DNA of 64,000 nt from the NCBI GenBank assembly GCA_035489435.1, contig DATHKG010000023.1. One strand, 5' to 3'. Source of the stretch: DATHKG01 sp035489435 (GTDB lineage: Bacteria > Bacteroidota > Bacteroidia > Chitinophagales > Chitinophagaceae). Below, piece after piece: positions 61,257-64,000 of this stretch; positions within the stretch are counted from its first letter, which is position 1; the number at the start of each line of letters is the position of its first letter. The position numbers and the translations under genes are program-made. The notes below the pieces were generated by a model that did no database searches, was not told the DNA's origin, and saw only the letters and a program-made list of their open reading frames with translations.

Positions 61257-64000
61257 GGCGGAACGGGTAGCGATGTGGCTGTGGGCATACAACCAACTGC
61301 TGATGGTGGCTATCTTATCATCGTAAACACGAGCTCCAACGATCTTGACATTCAAAATCCAACTGGCAAAACCCAGGTCTGGCTCACGAAACTTGACGCA
61401 GCCGGCAATACTTCCTGGAACAAACTGCTCACGACTCAATATACCAACTTCGCAACCGACTTTGAAAAAACCGAAGACGGTAACTATGTTATTTGCGGAG
61501 GCACATCGGATTATGCAGTCTTCGGGAACAATGCTTCCAAAGGAGACGCGTTGCTGATGAAATTCAACGACCAGGGTACCGTTCTGTGGCAACAGCATAT
61601 TGGTGGCAACGCCGACGATGAAAGATTTCAAAAGATTTCAGTGGACGGGAGCGGCGCCATCTTTGCTGCGGGCTATACCAGATCAACAAATATAAGTTCC
61701 CAACAAAACCGTGGCGGGTCAGACGGCTGGATCACTAAGGTTTCGAATGATGGCGATATATTATCAACGAAATTAATCGGCGGATCAGGTGATGACAAGC
61801 TAAGCGCAATCGCGGTTTCGGCCTCAGGCGTCGTTACTGCGGGCGGTAGTACCTTATCGTCTGACGGAGACTTGCTTGATAACGTAAATGCCAACACGAT
61901 CTGGGCAACTAATTACCAGGATGGCTCACATAATTTAAGACATGGCTTTTTCGGACATACTGCTTCGAACCCATCATCGATAGATGATATTGCTGTCGAT
62001 GCACATTCAAATTTTTATTGTGTTGCAAACTCGAGCCCTGTTAATGTTTTTATGCGCAACCCATTAGGGCTCAAAGATGGCTGGGTATTCAATATCGCCA
62101 AAGCCAGCCTGGTGAAAGGTTCTGTTTTTGTCGATATGAACAATAATGGAACAAAAGATGCCAACGAAAAATTCTACAATGGTGGTAAACTGGAAGTCAT
62201 TAAAACAAATGATCCCTCCCACCCTGAATATTATTCATCCGGCAATGGCAAATTCGAAGCTAATATCGATACCGGGGCATTCACCGTGCGCTTTATCAGC
62301 GATCAACCCTATTACACAGTTACGCCATCCGAACGTTCAGTAGTTTTCCCGGTGTTTGATATGACCGATTCTTTTACGGTGCGATTGGTTCCTTCCGGCT
62401 TGAAGCACGATCTCGCAGTAAGTATAACTCCACTCAATATCCCACGCCCGGGATTTGATGTAAGTTACGCGATAACCGTTGTGAACAGGGGAACAGCCGT
62501 TGCCAACAATCCTGTTATTCAACTGGTGAAAGATCCGCGCGTGACGATCGTAAGCGCCGTACCGGCAATATCTGCTTCTAACCAGGATATCATTTCATGG
62601 AACGTTGGTTCGCTGTCGCCACTCGATTCAGTTCATATTCGTTTAAATATGCGCATTGCTGCTCCACCAGCAACAGCGATTGGAGATACACTCGTCTCGG
62701 AATTATCTGTGCAGTCTGATGCTGGCGACGAAACGCCCCTGGACAATGTTATTGTTCTATCAGAACTGGTAGCCGGATCTTATGATCCCAACGATAAAAC
62801 CGAATTCCACGCCGGCCTTTTCCCGGTAAATCAGTTAGCTACCGATAAACTTTTATACCTTATCCGATTCCAGAACACCGGTAATGATACGGCATTCAAT
62901 ATAGTCATCAGGGACACCTTAGATAATGGCATTGATGTATCCGGCTTTCTAATGGGCGGAGCCAGTCACCCTTATCGATACACTATCAAAAATGGCAATC
63001 AAATCGAATGGACATTTGATAATATCCGGCTGGTAGATAGTAACCGGAACGAAAAGGCGAGCCATGGCTTCGTTGGATTTTTGGTAAGCCCTAAGTCTTC
63101 ACTTGTTGTCGGTGATGTGATCACAAACAAAGCAAGTATTTATTTCGACTACAATTTACCGGTTGTAACGAATACAACTTCCACCCAAATCGTTGACCTC
63201 CCTGCAGTGCTGCCAAAACCTGTTATCACCGGATTGAAGACAACCTACTGTGGTAACGACCAGGCACAACCGATAAAAATTTTAAATATCTCTGCTACAG
63301 CCGGCGCAACCATATCAGTGAAGTTAAACGGAACCCTGTTAATTGTTGACAATAACGGCAATTTCTTAATCGATCCAACGAAACAGCTGAGCGGCAACCA
63401 AAACATCGAAATTACTTTTAGCAAGGGTGGCACATTGTCAACCCTTAATGTAAGCTTTATGGTTACAACTCCTGTTAAACCAGTTGTTAAACTAACGTCT
63501 AACATTGCAGTAGTTAATAACGGCACAACCGCCTTGCAATTTACAGCCACAGCAATAGCGGGCAGCGGCAACTTACCGGTATATACTTTCTCGACCCATC
63601 AAGACTTCTCAGGGATTCTACAGTCCGATAGCCTTTCAAACACATTGAATGTGGCATCACAAATTCTCAGCGAGGGCGACAACTGGATCTACGTTAGGAT
63701 GAAATCGGGTGAACAGTGCGTTACTTCAGCTACAGCGATCGACAGTATTAAGATTGTACGCAACGCAGTAACCGGCATTGTCGATGTCGATTTTCCAACA
63801 ACTGCAATCACTGCCTATCCAAATCCATTCAGATCAGATATAACCATAAAGGGATTGCAGCCATCAGCACAGTATACTTTACAACTGATAAATGTTAATG
63901 GAAAAGTTATTGATACAAAAGATGTAACAAACTCCGCTTCATTCGCATTTCATAATATTAATGTGAGTAAAGGTCAATATCTGATCAGGGTGTATGATAA
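61257..64000 (+). pseudogene. start-less T9SS cargo protein frame with C-terminal sorting domain, runs off window
   Basis: Open without a stop for 914 codons, from immediately after the TAG of the DUF3748 gene to the window edge, in the same frame. It begins in the middle of a repeat domain (G-G-T-G-S-D-V-A, then T-A-D-G-G-Y-L-I, G-G-S-G-D-D-K-L-S-A) of a kind common in T9SS proteins. A SpaA/SdrD-like segment follows (V-F-V-D-M-N-N-N-G-T-K-D), then DUF11-like domains (F-Q-N-T-G-N-D-T-A-F-N, S-I-Y-F-D-Y-N-L-P-V) and the type A sorting domain (A-Y-P-N-P-F-R-S-D, Y-L-I-R-V-Y-D). No signal peptide or start is present at its 5' end; the first internal ATG codons are unsuitable. It is either a 5'-truncated pseudogene, or expressed only by stop readthrough from the preceding gene. 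Confidence 0.75.

Noticed and set aside
1..64000. tRNA genes as integration targets
   Set aside because: I looked for T-loop-like sequences near both island edges and found no plausible cloverleaf.

Overview
The window looks like a chromosomal segment of a Bacteroidota bacterium, most likely a Chitinophaga/Niastella-type soil or plant-associated genus. The evidence is two SusC/SusD pairs, an ECF sigma factor with a FecR-type anti-sigma factor, a TonB receptor with an N-terminal STN domain, many secreted lipoproteins, and a type IX secretion (T9SS) sorting domain at the right edge. The genus is an inference. No rRNA, tRNA, CRISPR array, integrase or transposase was found by eye.

Left flank (1-10.9 kb): a DUF1080 protein runs off the left edge. 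It is followed by an ECF sigma gene and a leftward operon fecR - susC (with STN domain) - susD - two adjacent Tat-signal proteins of the polysaccharide pyruvyl transferase family. The sigma gene sits at the far end of the locus from its presumed partner fecR.

Centre (about 11.1-43.6 kb): a dense defence island, visibly more AT-rich than the flanks. Its core is two converging operons. The leftward operon (25.7 to 17.3 kb) encodes a DUF4007 protein (SspB-like), a 1073-residue ATPase (SspC-like), a DndC/SspD-like PP-loop sulfur-transfer enzyme, then a winged-helix-like protein, an AAA ATPase and a PIN-like nuclease. The rightward operon (12.2 to 17.3 kb) encodes a PLD-helicase, a 70-residue protein, a Rad50/DndD-like ATPase with a CxxC hook, and a 169-residue protein. 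I read this as a DNA phosphorothioation system of the Ssp type, with an SspFGH-like restriction arm and an extra PIN/ATPase arm that I do not recognise from described systems. Further right are a NUDIX plus PLD-helicase-DUF3427 pair, an HNH endonuclease gene broken by one stop codon, a NERD-like nuclease/UvrD helicase fusion, an AddAB-like helicase-nuclease pair, and one clear plus one possible PD-(D/E)XK nuclease. A 20-bp direct repeat (18/20 identical) lies just outside both ends of the island.

Right flank (44-64 kb): small hypothetical genes, a short-chain dehydrogenase and a decayed junction at about 44.9 kb lead into a second carbohydrate locus. This contains a BNR/sialidase-like protein, a DHDPS/N-acetylneuraminate-lyase-family protein, a sulfatase, susD, susC (no STN domain), a divergent sodium/solute symporter, an AraC regulator, and a DUF3748 (YidR-like) lipoprotein. 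A start-less T9SS cargo reading frame follows directly in frame after the DUF3748 stop codon. The gene set fits uptake and breakdown of a sulfated, possibly sialic-acid-like glycan, but the substrate is not proven.

A theme running through both flanks is degenerate tandem repetition in and next to genes. In at least two clear cases (fecR, the second susD) and one probable case (the second pyruvyl transferase) the repeat unit is the 3' end of the gene itself, copied past its stop codon.
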